This document shows positions 23,910 to 35,200 of a stretch of 64,000 nt of DNA, piece after piece. The position numbers and the translations under genes were made by a program. This DNA is from Telopea speciosissima (lineage: Eukaryota > Streptophyta > Magnoliopsida > Proteales > Proteaceae). The stretch lies in assembly GCF_018873765.1 (NCBI RefSeq), contig NC_057919.1, positions 61,394,484 through 61,458,483 of the forward strand, read 5' to 3'. Within the stretch, counting starts at the first letter, position 1. Each line of letters begins with the position of its first letter. Below the pieces are notes generated by a model that saw only the letters and a program-made list of their open reading frames with translations, was not told where the DNA came from and searched no databases.

Positions 23910-24167
23910 TAGGGATGTAAACGGATCGGATTCGGCTTAAATAGTGCTATATCCGCATCCGCATCCGATTAGCTTTCGGACGGATTCGGATAGTGCTCAA
24001 CAGATATGAACACGGATACGGATTGGATATTTTATCCGTTTACATGTAAATATAGCTTTTCATATAGCTATAGCCTATTCCGTATCCGTATCCGTTTAGT
24101 TTTCGGACAGATTCGGATAGTGCTAAATGGATACGGACACAGATACGGCTATTCATTTACATCCCTA
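23910..24167. mobile_element. hAT-like MITE built on ATCCG words (first copy)
   Basis: Ends are TAGGGATGTAAAC and GTTTACATCCCTA-like (TTTACATCCCTA at 24156-24167). ATTATAAC flanks both sides (23902-23909 and 24168-24175), an 8-bp duplication typical of hAT elements. The interior is made of degenerate ATCCGTATCCGTTT words with CTTTCGGACGGATTCGGATA. A related copy in the opposite orientation lies at 58611-58880. Confidence 0.85.
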
Positions 24168-24421
24168 ATTATAACACTTTAGTCCAGTCCATTAGTGTCG
24201 GACGTTTGACGCTAGTTTCAGGGAATCTAATGACCAAAATGCACTTGTGACAAAAATCCATCAAAATTAAAGAGTAAAGTGACCAAATTGCCCTCATCTT
24301 TCCCGAATCATTTAGGGTTTAAAACTGAAAATCAAACCCTAAACCATATGAGGAAAATGAACCCTAAAATCAATGAATTTATTCTAACTCTTGCTTTCCT
24401 CTTCTTGTTGCTCCCTTCAAG

Positions 24422-24853
24422 TGCTCTGTTTTCCCACTTATACATGACCAACAATATGATGAAGTTGCCAAACAGATCTCCAAATCATTGACTGCGGCAG
24501 GGATCTCACATTGGATTGACATTACAGGTATACAACTAGAAAAGCATGTGGATCTTGTATTTTTTTAACTGGATTTAAGATGGAGACTACCACTTGCTAG
24601 GTTTTGTACTTTTGCTGAGATTTATTAACATGCTTGACTCCATTGAGATGTGCTTGAAAATTGGCCAATGAAGTGCACCAGTTTTGAATTATTAGGGGGG
24701 AAGAGAGTAAAAATGTAAATCTAGTGGTTTCTATCACTGCATTCAACATCATCTGTTACAATTCGAGAAAGAGACAGCAAAGATCAAATTCCTGTTAGTG
24801 TGGAGGTTGTGGCTTCTGTTGTCAAAGGGGCGACTGATGGATCAAGCACTTGA
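24422..24853 (+). pseudogene. Captured glycyl-tRNA synthetase fragment
   Basis: Two segments match the C-terminal anticodon-binding end of eukaryotic-type glycyl-tRNA synthetase, which charges tRNA-Gly with glycine. Segment one (24422-24527) reads CSVFPLIHDQQYDEVAKQIS, then KSLTAAGISHWIDIT, and ends at a GT donor. Segment two (about 24743-24853) reads STSSVTIRERDSKDQIPVSV, then EVVASVVKGATDGSST and a stop. The usual Lys after SH is Trp here. The residues between (normally GTSIGKRYARTDELG and neighbours) are missing, so the second exon is an incomplete copy, and there is a likely 2-base loss near 24740. This is a gene fragment carried by a MULE-like element, not an enzyme gene. Confidence 0.82.
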
Positions 24854-25121
24854 AAGGAAGATGAGGGTAATTTGGTCACTTTATTTTTTAATTTTGGTGG
24901 ATTTTTGTTACAAGGGTATTTTGGTCATTAGATTCTTTGAAACTAACATCTAACGTCCCAGACTAACAGATTGGATTAAAATATTATAATATTTTAAAAA
25001 TAAGGGGCACGTGTAAATTGTAAAGTTATAAGGGTGCATTTAGACAAGTAGGCATTTTGAAGGAGGGCATTTAACAAAAACCCTTATAAGTATGTCACAC
25101 TAATGTAACGGTAAGGTCCTT

Positions 25122-25146
25122 TCTTCCACCCCCCCCCCCCCCCCAA

Positions 25147-25179
<33 letters not shown>

Positions 25180-25185
25180 AAAGGG
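25122..25185. repeat. Poly-C / poly-A tract
   Basis: About 20 C residues followed by over 20 A residues and a short AAGAAGAAAAAAAAA tail. Confidence 0.9.
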
Positions 25186-25530
25186 GTAAGGTCCACTTAG
25201 TTATAAGGACAAATCGAAAATCATTAACAAGAATCTTATTAACAATTGACAGTAATTGTTTTAAGATTTCCATGCGATTCAGTTCAATGTACATAATTAT
25301 GTACAATCACATTTGTGTTTGTTATCTTCATTCTCATGGGCAAATGCGCGCAACAACCATCTAAATAGAGTGTCCAACTTTATCATTAGTTACGAACAAT
25401 TTAAGGTATAACCTTAAGATAATCAAACATGTAGTTAAATCAATGTAAATCCATTTATTCCTTTAAACTATTAAATTTGGGTTTGATGCACAGATAAATC
25501 CAACACCTTATGAGAGAGTATTAGGTCATC

Positions 25531-25903
25531 ATCTTTATCCTCTTAGGTTTCCTTGCCCGGTACAATTCGTCCAGTTCCTCTCATAGGGGACGGAAATGAC
25601 CACCTTACCCCATGCCCGAACACACTGCTCGGGTGGAGTCCACCCCTCTTATTACAGGAATTGTTATCACCTCCAATTCCTGCCCGCTCCAATTCCCTCC
25701 AATCCCTCACATAGGAGCGAAAATGACCACCTTACCCACTGCCTGAACACACTGCCCAAGGTGGGGTAGGGTGGTCATTTCTGCTCCTATGTGAGGGATT
25801 GGAGGGAATTGGAGCGGGCAGCGAATTGGAGGTGATAAAAATTCCTTATTACAGGCACTAGGGAACTGTACCAGGCAGTGAACCTGAGAGGATAATTTTC
25901 CAA
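25531..25903. mobile_element. Outer foldback MITE, interrupted by a second foldback
   Basis: The left arm (TTATCCTCTTAGGTTTCC, then GCCCGGTACAATTC) pairs with the right arm (GGCACTAGGGAACTGTACC, then CAGTGAACCTGAGAGGATAA). The core CCCATGCCCGAACACACTGC is present. A related element sits inside it at 25657-25845. The outer target duplication could not be identified. Confidence 0.75.
25657..25845. mobile_element. Inner foldback MITE nested in another
   Basis: Arms of about 75 bp: GGAATTGTTATCACCTCCAA through TCCCTCACATAGGAGC, closely mirrored by GCTCCTATGTGAGGGATTGG through TTGGAGGTGATAAAAATTCC. The loop has CACTGCCTGAACACACTGCC and GGTGGGGTAGGGTGGTCATT. TTATTACA flanks both ends (25649-25656 and 25846-25853). 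Confidence 0.88.
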
Positions 25904-26017
25904 TTTTGAAGAGGACGGTTTCAGTTAGAAAACCTAGTTTTTATAACCAATGGTTTGATACAAAAATGGGAAGATAGTAAAATTCAGAATAGTGAACCAC
26001 TCATGTATATTTTTCAT

Positions 26018-26150
26018 GGCCAAATGTTCTCTGTGTCGGGGGCGCAGGTTGTGCCCAGACACATGGGGTGGGCGAAATGACCACCCTGCCCCTTGAATGG
26101 CAAGCCCATGTGTCTATGCAGGTTGTGCTGCGGTACAAGAACATCAGCCC
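26018..26150. mobile_element. Small foldback element
   Basis: GTTCTCTGTGTCGGGGGC...CAGACACATGGG pairs imperfectly with CCCATGTGTCTATGCAGG...GGTACAAGAAC. Between them lies GGCGAAATGACCACCCTGCC, the complement of the GGGTGGTCATTT core word. Confidence 0.6.
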
Positions 26151-27425
26151 ATTTTTCATTTATCAAATTATCAATTACATGGGATTACAAATAAAAAAAT
26201 AAGGCTTAAATGTCGTGGTACGTCCTTAAAAATAAGTTGAGAGAGCGTTCTTATAGTTATAACCGTAGATTTAACCCTATTGACCATCTGCTGTTGAATT
26301 GCTTTAGTCTTACTTTACTTGAAACAGACTAGGATGGTGATTTCTCTCCCCTTCCTCGCCTTAACATCCCCGCTGCACCCTTTCCTTCCCCTCCATCACT
26401 TCTGCCCTCTCTCTCCCCCTCCCAGCCTCTACATCCCTCTCCCCATTATCTCTCTCTCCTCCCCTTGCGTCCTGGCTCCACTTCTCTGTATCTCCCTCCC
26501 ATCCTTCTGTACCAAAAATCAATTATAAGTCCAATGGTAAATCCATCACCAAAATCGAAAAACGGAGAAATCCATCTCTAATCTCCTTCAGACAAAGTCA
26601 GATGGAGGAAACAAACAGAAACCCAGATTTTCTTGATCTACAATGTCTTATCATCTCCTAACAAAACTGAAACCGTAAAAAACACACTCACAAAAGCCAT
26701 CTCCAATCCTCACAAGTTCTCACCTAGTCCCTGGGTCAGTATTAGAAACCTCTAAAATTGATGAAATTAGAGACCATAAGGAAAATAAAACTACTACTCA
26801 TAATTGGCCTGTTCAACCTATATGTTGGTAACCCTCAATGTCCCATGACGTAGACTGAAAATGGAAAACCCAAATGTGCGAGCGAATATGGAATTGTTGG
26901 TAACGTTTGCATTAAATGCATGATGACTTTTCAGATGAGCAGCCTTTGATTCGTTATAACTGGAAATACATTGAATATGAAACCCCTGGTGTTATTGCAA
27001 GAGCAATAATGGCAATAAAGAAAATTTATGGATTTTTTTCAAAAATAAAAAATAAAAAATCAAGAAATATTTCTCCTTCAATTTATTTCCCCTGAATTGA
27101 TTTACCACCTGCCCCACCTCTACGTTCACGCTCAACCTTGCATCCTCTCTCTCTCTCTCTCTCGTCCCCCAGCTTTTACATCCCGCCTCCCTGCCTCCCC
27201 TCTGCATCTTCGTCGAGCATCGGCTCCCAAACAGGATGAGTTGCAGCCAAAGCCCTAACCGCCTCTTTACATTTTTTTCCTGTTTTGGATAATCGTACCA
27301 GCCGGTGACTACGTGAAAATGCAATTGATGATTTGGATTAGTTTAATGTCAGATCTAAGGTTATAATAAAAAGAACGCATGAACAAGCTCACAGAATGCA
27401 CGTTCCACTACCACCCACCCTTATT
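26151..27425. other. Gene-free stretch with pyrimidine-rich tracts
   Basis: CT-rich sequence at 26340-26515 and a (CT)n run at 27147-27164 produce spurious open frames. No coding similarity was recognised. The C-rich tracts resemble those inside the MULE-like element at 13109, but no terminal repeats could be matched here. Confidence 0.3.
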
Positions 27426-27429
27426 ACAC

Positions 27430-28590
27430 GGGCTATGGTTTAAGGTATTGGAAATTGGATCGGGATCAGTCTCAACCCTGAATCGGTCCGGATCGAGCAA
27501 AATTGCTTCTACTATTTAATAAAAATAAATGTGTTTCTTTTTTTACCGTTGGATCGTACCAGTGGATTGATGTCGGATCGGTCAATATTTGGGATCGATC
27601 TTGGCTGATACCGATTCCATCTAAGCAAATCGACCGATCTGATCTCAAGATTACGAACCATCATGACACGGGCACCACTGATCCCCCCCCCCCCCCGGTT
27701 GTTGATAAATAAGAAAAGAATATCCACTAATGGACCAATTTAATTTTTTGGTTATTCCAAAACCATTGCTTGCAAAACACGGGCAAAAATTATTATCCAC
27801 AATAATGAAGTGTGGGCCTTATTTGACTTTCATTTAAATCAAAATGAATTATTTTTTTATTCTCACTTCTTTATGAAGGCAGAGACTTTTACGGGTTTGT
27901 CCCCAGATGGATCAAGGATTTTAAACTTGAAATCGAGATTGAACCGGTTAGCGCTAATTTCGATCCAATTCGGATTTAAATCGGCTCAGGCTGATTCTGA
28001 TCCAAAAAATCCTAGAGTCAGCACTTTAGATTTGAAAGCCAATGATTTGATCTCAGAAATCCTATAATTGGCCACTTCAGAATATCCATATTCAGGATCG
28101 ATTATAATCAATTCTGATCCGAATTGAATGATCTGATTTTGATTTTTGAAATCGTGCCCCAGACTACAGGGGCTAGGGGTGTCAAAAGTTGGCCGCACCA
28201 ATAGGTCCGACATGAACTGACCAATTGTAACTCGAGATCAGTCTGACCGATTACTAAACGTGTTGGGCTCAAACACCAATCGATTAATAATAGGACGTTC
28301 CCAGTGGCCTAAAGGTTGCCTAGTCGGGACTAACCGAATATTGTGACCAACTGATAATTGGTTGTTTATACCTTGTTTAATCTCAATTAGCCCAATTATA
28401 ACCCATTTAAGATCATTTATAGCCCGATTAGACAATTAGCCAGTTTAATTACATCGATTCAAATTATGGTCTGGAAACTGATCGATCGACTAAATAGAAA
28501 TGTGTCTATGCCTTAACTATGAGGCTATCGAAAACGGTGTTAAATCATAAATTAATGCGAACAAAATTAGGCCCGATCGAAACCGGCCAA
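27430..28590. repeat. Cluster of GATCGG/CCGATT short-word repeats
   Basis: Blocks at 27440-27660 and 27900-28140 are of the GATCGG class. 28170-28590 begins GGGGTGTCAAAAGTTGGCC and ends GGCCAACCGATTGAGG, with CCGATTA/GACCAATT words between. A poly-C run of about 13 lies at 27684-27696. No gene. Confidence 0.5.
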
Positions 28591-28603
28591 CCGATTGAGG
28601 TTG

Positions 28604-28822
28604 GAATTTTTATCTCCTATAATTCTGACACCGTCCAATTCCCCTACAACCCCTCACATGGGAGTTGAACTGACCACTTACCCACAGTGGGTAAGTGGTC
28701 ATTTCCACTCACATGTGGGTAAGTGGTCATTTCAACTCCCATGTGAGTGGTCAGTTCAACTCCCATGTGAGGGATTGTAGGGGAATTAAAGGGTGTCAGA
28801 ATTATAGGTGATAACAATCCGG
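28604..28822. mobile_element. Foldback MITE upstream of SPL7
   Basis: Arms: TTTTTATCTCCTATAATTCTG, then ACACC (left), and the complement GGTGTCAGAATTATAGGTGA (right). TGAGGTTG flanks both ends (28596-28603 and 28823-28830). Internally CAACTCCCATGTGAG and GGTAAGTGGTCATTT words are reiterated, so the loop has expanded by local duplication. It lies about 450 bp upstream of the SPL7 start. Confidence 0.82.
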
Positions 28823-28830
28823 TGAGGTTG

Positions 28831-29123
28831 ATACTCTAGCAGGAAGGAACACTTTCATCAGGATTTTCAGATTTAAGGGTACTTTAGTAATTCAACAGGA
28901 GAATCATCTCCATCTTTGCCCAAGGGTAACCTTGAAAGCAGTGAGCATCTTCCTCCCTATGATTGACTGAAGAACAGAAGCACCTGTTTAATCACAAATC
29001 CAGATTCTTGGGAAGATGTCTTTATCAGACTAATTAGGCCTCACTGCACGACCTCTCTAACTTTATTTTCTCTCTCTTCTTAGTCTTCATCTTCACGATT
29101 TCGGGCCACCGGCCACCACCTAA

Positions 29124-29154
<31 letters not shown>

Positions 29155-29273
29155 CTCTGCCCACCAGCTGTTATCAACCGTCGACGGAGCTGTCAATCGT
29201 GTCCCCTCCCCGACAAGATCGCTCCAACCACTCCATCCACTTTTCTAGGTTTTAGGGTTCCGCCCTTTCCAAA
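28831..29273 (+). promoter_or_regulatory. Upstream and leader region of SPL7
   Basis: Sequence between the foldback element and the SPL7 start codon. It includes a (CT)n tract at 29127-29148, common in plant 5' leaders. The transcription start and TATA box are not clear. Confidence 0.4.
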
Positions 29274-32200
29274 ATGGAGCTTCCACATTCCTCACCGCCA
29301 CCACCATCACAGCCGGCGGTTGCAGACCCTTCGCCACCAGTCTCGTTTCCCATGGAGATCCCTCATGTATCGGACGAAGTCTCCACTGCATGGGAATGGA
29401 GAAGCCTTCTTGACTTCACCGTCGATGATCAACTTCTCGTCTCCTGGGATTCCGACACGCACCCGATCGCTCCGGTTCCGGAAATCGTTGCCGAACCTCC
29501 GTCGAACAGTGGATCGGATAGTGCTGCTGATCGGATTCGGAAGAGAGATCCTCGTTTGACTTGTTCGAATTTCTTGGCTGGGCGAATTCCTTGCTCGTGC
29601 CCTGAGGAAGATGAGAAGGACGAAGAGGAAGAAGCTGCTGTGGGGAATAATAAGCGTACGAGGACCTATGCGGTGGGGACTGCCCGCTGTCAGGTTCCTG
29701 GTTGCGAAGCCGATATTAGTGAACTCAAGGGGTATCATCGTCGTCATCGTGTTTGCCTTCGCTGCGCCAATTCCACTTCTGTTATTCTTGATGGCCTGTC
29801 TAAGCGGTATTGTCAGCAGTGTGGCAAGTACGTCCAGTTTCTCTCCGTTGTTACGCAATTATGCTGTATGTGTTTGTTTATTTATTCAGTTTGTGATCAG
29901 GGGATGTGGCTTGTAGAAGAACCCAAAAGACATTTGGGGGCATTTAATGAATTATTGAAACTAACTGAAAGCCAATTGTTATTGTGCTGAAACTGTCATT
30001 TATTTTCATAATTTATCATGGAGATCGGATTTTTTCTTTTAAATTTTAGGCTACTGCGCTACAGCTCGATGATGATTACCGATGATTTCTCTGCAATCTC
30101 AAAACGTTGTGCCACAAGGCCTTAAACATGTAGGACATCAATTACATGTTTACTTATATCCGAAGCCACTCACTTCTTGGCTTGATTGTGTCTGTACTGG
30201 GTTGGAAATGCTTCCTCCTCAATGGGTTCCACAAGGCATGTTGAAGTTCTCATCTTTGATCCATATTTTTTAACAAACATTGGCTATCTTAGCCGGTTTG
30301 TATGTTATTGCTCTGAAATTTGTGGCTGTCACACTTGCTTTACTTTTCCAGTCATTCATGTTGTTTCCCTTGCTTATCTGATAACTGCTCTTGGTTGTTT
30401 GAGAATTTTTCATTGAAGGTGACAGCTGGAAAGACTAGTGTGTGATTTTGGCAATCCTATGCTCTATGAATCTCTTTCACTGATTTATTCAGAGTTACAA
30501 AGTCAAGTTTTTATAGAGAAAGAGGAAGGGGACATCTCTAGGTTGATATAGTCAATCCAATTTTTTAATATTTACTAGGGTTTTTGAGATTTAGAGATGG
30601 CACTTTAGACGTTTGATTTCCTAGTTTTTTGTTTCCTGGTGAGAGATGGAGGAAATGTGCTTCATATTTGAGAACTATATTGGAGCAATCTCATTCTGTG
30701 TTCGTTTTTTAAATTTTACTGACATTGGTCTCTATTCCCAGGTTTCATATCTTGTCAGACTTTGATGAAGGCAAACGCAGTTGTAGGAGAAAACTAGAGC
30801 GCCATAACAAGAGGCGGCGAAGAAAAGGTGCAGTTGAAAAGGAATCTCAAGAGGACCTGCCTGCTGAAGACATTAGTGGTGATGGAGAAGCAGATAAAGG
30901 TATATCAACTCAAACAGATGCCACTCCTCCTCGTCTCACTCTAAGAAGCAATAAATGGTGGGGCTCCAGTGACGTTAAAGTTTGTTTAATAAACTTGCAA
31001 TATGTTTCTCTCAAGTGATATTCAGTTTGAGTTGCTGTTATAGATTGGGAATGTGAGGTAGTTAAGAAAACTTCTGTCTGGAGATATATCTGCGCTGCTT
31101 ATGCTTCTTGATTTGTGCTTAGTATCTTCGAAGACATGTCGAGCGGTAGAGTGATTTGTTTTGTAACGTTTGTTTTGTTTATGTTCTTGATACAGACAGT
31201 TTAGGCTTGAGCAACCAGGTAATGGGCAGAGAGGTATCATTGGAAGCCGAAGGTGGACACACTTCCCCACCTTGCTCAGCTCCTAGTTCGCAAAATATCC
31301 AGACTGATAGTGGTGTCTCAAATGTGGTCTCTGGTGAAACCAATATGGATGGAGGGAAAGATGGTTCCAAATGTGTTATTTCTTCATCCTTTTGTGACAT
31401 TAAGAGTTCTTATTCATCTATGGTAGGTATTAAACTACTAACTAATGCCATCCTATGCTCTTCCCATTTTCTTTCATCCCTTATGGTGTGATATGTTAAG
31501 TTTCAAGAGATCTATGATGTTTCTTGTATTGCTTTGTTAGGATCTGATACTTAGCTACAAAGTTAATGATTCATTATGTGGTTGTAGTGTCCAACAGGTC
31601 GGATATCTTTCAAGCTTTATGACTGGAATCCTGCAGAATTCCCAAGACGACTTCGGCACCAAGTATTTCTAATGGATTATAATTGCAGTTTAGTATTTAC
31701 AGGAGAATGCGTGTTTGTTTTCATTTGGAGTTAAAAAAAATTTGGTTAACATATGATGCTATCCCAATTTGCAGATATTCCAGTGGTTGGCCAGCATGCC
31801 AGTAGAATTGGAGGGGTATATCCGTCCAGGATGCACCATCTTGACCATATTCATTGCAATGCCCCAATTTATGTGGGAGAAGGTGATGAATTGCTTGATG
31901 CTTCAAATTCTTTTCTAGTGTTATGTTATTTGTAAATCTAATAATGGATAATTGGAGCCCGAGTGGACTGTGATTCTAGCTGCTTGACTGATGGTTTCTG
32001 CTTGTATTAATAAAGCAACATCCTAAGAAGTAATAAAAACTTCCTTGTGTGAATCAATGGAAGTGAAACTCTTGTCTTAGTTTTCTTCTTCCTTCCTCTC
32101 TCCTCCTCCTATCTTTCTTGATCATTGTGACTCCATCTCTCCTTTTATGTGATTGACCCTCTCTCTCTCTCTCTCTCTCTAAAGTTAATGCAACTACCTT

Positions 32201-35200
32201 CAGATTTTTTCAGGTCCCTGTTAGATGGACGACAATTGTGATACAAGCTACACTCTATTGTTTTCTCCATTTAATACCAATGTTGACACTTTCCCCTTTC
32301 TATCCTTCCCATCCCGTTGACAATGATGGTGTTGACAATGTGAAAGATCAGCAGTAACTATATTTTCTCAACTGTTAGTAACTTCCCTGTTCCTCACCCA
32401 CCCACCTTCTCTCTCTGGCATGCTCACAAGCTCCACTTCCCATTAGATCTAAACTGCTAGAATTTCATGGTTCAATGGTCTAATGTTTAGGTTGCAGATT
32501 TGGCGAGTTTCAGGCGCATTTGTTGGTCTTCAGACTGTAGTGTTCATATGACATGTCCTCCTCCTGTTTCCTCTGAGGACAATTAGGTGATCTTTAATTG
32601 CTTTTCATATTCACAGATGAATCCTATTAGAGAGTATCTCATTTGTAGGTCTAAGTTCATATCATGGATGAACCCTCTTTTTAAATTGGTCCGATTCATT
32701 CTTCAGATTCACCTCGGGAGGCACATTCTGTCCGGAATCGTTTGAATTGGTCACATGTTGGCCATTGGATCTTAGAATTGCTTACAACACGGACGATTCA
32801 TGCTTTTCTTAAAGATAGTGACGATAGTTGTCAAGGTGTCGCCTAGGCGGCACCTTGGCCGACTTGGGCGCCTTGGTCACCTAGGCGGACGCCTTGATTG
32901 CCTAATTGGTGTCGCCTTGATTTTTTACCCTCTCCAGCGCCTTGGATCGCCTAACCGCCGTGACAACTATGATAGTGACCGGGTTGACTTATCAAAAACT
33001 ATTCGAACTCGGACACACTATAACTCATTTTTTTTCGGTTTCCTTTTTTGTTTGCTTTCCCCGACTCTTCTATCTTCTTCTTTAACCCCTCCAGTGCTTG
33101 TCTAAGGGTTTTAAAGACCCTCTGTTGCTGTTTTGAGTTACTTTGGCCGAGAATTGGGGGAGTTTTCAAGCTTTTCCTTCCCTAAAACTCAAAACTCAGC
33201 TATCTCCTAAAATATTTAAGGAAATTTGATTCTGTTTGTTGCCTTCATATCCTCTCATTTTGAAGCTTCAGATGGAGGTGATTTTAGGAGGATTTGGTGG
33301 AGCATGATTTGTTGGTTTTCTTATTAGTTTCTGGTTTTTATTCATATTTATGGGGTTGTTTATGTAAGAATATATCACATTATTGGTATTGATGTATGAT
33401 ATTCCAAACCTCACTTATATGATTTTCAGTAATGGTTATGCATGAAATTGTATGAAAATTATTTCTCTTTAAATCAGATTTTTCTATAAGTTTTCTGAAA
33501 ATTTCCCAGTTGTTTTGGGGATTAATTTGAATCCTATGATTAATGATTTGAATCTCGATTCGTTCAATAACACCTCATGGGATTCTACGATTTGATTTTG
33601 GTGTTGACAACCATGGCTGAGCCTTGCCATTTGTATAGCCTCCTTTTCCTTTCCTCTTTAAAGAAGTGGCATAAAAAGCTTTAACAGAAATTAAATAAGT
33701 CCTAGCTGATAATTAGCTGATCAGCCAGTGCAACTTATATTAGTTGGTTTTGCTGTTTTGCTTAGTATTGTGGAGCCTTTTTGATTTGGTCAGGAATGCA
33801 TTGTCCTCCCCCCACCAGAGCATGACAAGCATGGGGGTGGGGGTGGGGGTGGGGGAGGGGTTGGTTCCATGTAGGCTAACTGCATGTACATCTTATCATT
33901 AATTCTTGTTGTTATTCCATTTCCTTCACTTTATGGGGGAGGGGTTGGTTCCATGCAGGCTAAGTGCATGTTATCATTAATCCTGGTTAAATGCCTGTGA
34001 GTGCACAGCTGGGCAGCGATCGCCCTCCCTTAATCCTTTGTCATTATCACTCCTCTATTTTAAATTATAGTATTTTTTTTTTTAATCTTTATGATGCTAG
34101 AAATGCCGCTTGAAGTTTGTTGTTAAAAATCCACATCATCTCAAAGCCTTTTCGCTTCTTTATTCAGTTTTAGGAGGACAATATCAACACCCTTTTATGC
34201 TTGCTTTTCCTCCCATGCTCATATAGTCATATTGTCTGCCGCTCAGCTCAATAACAAGCTTTAACTTACAATCATATTTTGTTGCATTGAGCAGTTATCA
34301 GAAGATGCCGCTTCCTATGTGTGTAATCTTTTTAGTGCACCTGAAAGTTTGTTATCAGGAAGAGGCACAATTCTTCTTCACTTAAACAACATGATTTTCG
34401 AGGTTCTAAAAGGTTAGTTGGAATTCTATATGTTTTGTGTTGATATGCGTGCAACACTGATGTGGATGCTATTTTGTTTTATTTTTACTCTTCTTCATTA
34501 CATATTACCTAGTTTTTTTGAAAATGATTTCATATTGAGAATCTGATTGGTGTTTCATTCAGTACTTTTATGCCATTTATTGATAGATTGTACTAAATGG
34601 TACTCTTTCTACACGAGTCTTGTAATCTTGCCACTCATAAAGACTGTTGCCAAATAATATTGTGGTTTCGGTTGAATTTAAGAATATTAGTTTATTTCTA
34701 GGTTTAGACCTTGATATCTTTGCGTGAACAAGTTCATCTCTGGAGGATCCTAATTCAGTGTTGTCATGGGTGAAAAGCAAAAACAAAGCTCATGGGCCTC
34801 TTAATTGCCTGAGGCAAGAGGTGCATAGCAAGTTGTGCACCTGGTTGAGGAGAGGTACAAATTTTTTTCTCCTACAAATGTCAGCAAATAGGAGAAAAAC
34901 ATAAAAATAAGTTACATTTTATTGAAACAGTTAAATCACAAGCACAAGGGCACACCAATAAAAATATAAAGGGTAAAATACACGTACCCCCTTGTAATGC
35001 ACCCAATATTCCTCGTACCCCCCTAAGCTTCTGATAAGTCCACGTACCACCCCTACTTTACCCCCCTAAAGCCATTTAAGTCCAAAATGCTAAAAAATGA
35101 CCAAACTACCCTTTCTTCTATCTTTTCTAAAATTTGAAAAGACCTAATTGCCTTGAACTATTTGCTAAAATTTGAAAAGACCAAAATGCCCTCATCTTCC

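Larger units (their letters stand above)
23809..25083. mobile_element. Pack-MULE-like element with glycyl-tRNA synthetase exons
   Basis: Terminal inverted repeats begin GGGTTTTTGTCAAATGCCC at the left and its near complement at the right. They extend well over 100 bp inward (AACTTTACAATTTACACGTG matches its complement near 25010). Flanks are TTATAAATA (23800-23808) and TTATAAGTA (25084-25092), a 9-bp duplication with one difference. A hAT-like MITE has inserted into the left arm at 23910. No transposase. The interior carries exons of a host gene. Confidence 0.85.

Noticed and set aside
25657-25845. Long hairpin as a microRNA precursor
   Set aside because: The direct TTATTACA duplication and related elements at other sites identify it as a MITE; small RNA data would be needed to argue otherwise.
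29307-29858. 183-codon antisense open frame across SPL7 exon 1
   Set aside because: It mirrors a GC-rich coding exon whose sense frame encodes the SBP domain; no domain or splice context supports it.
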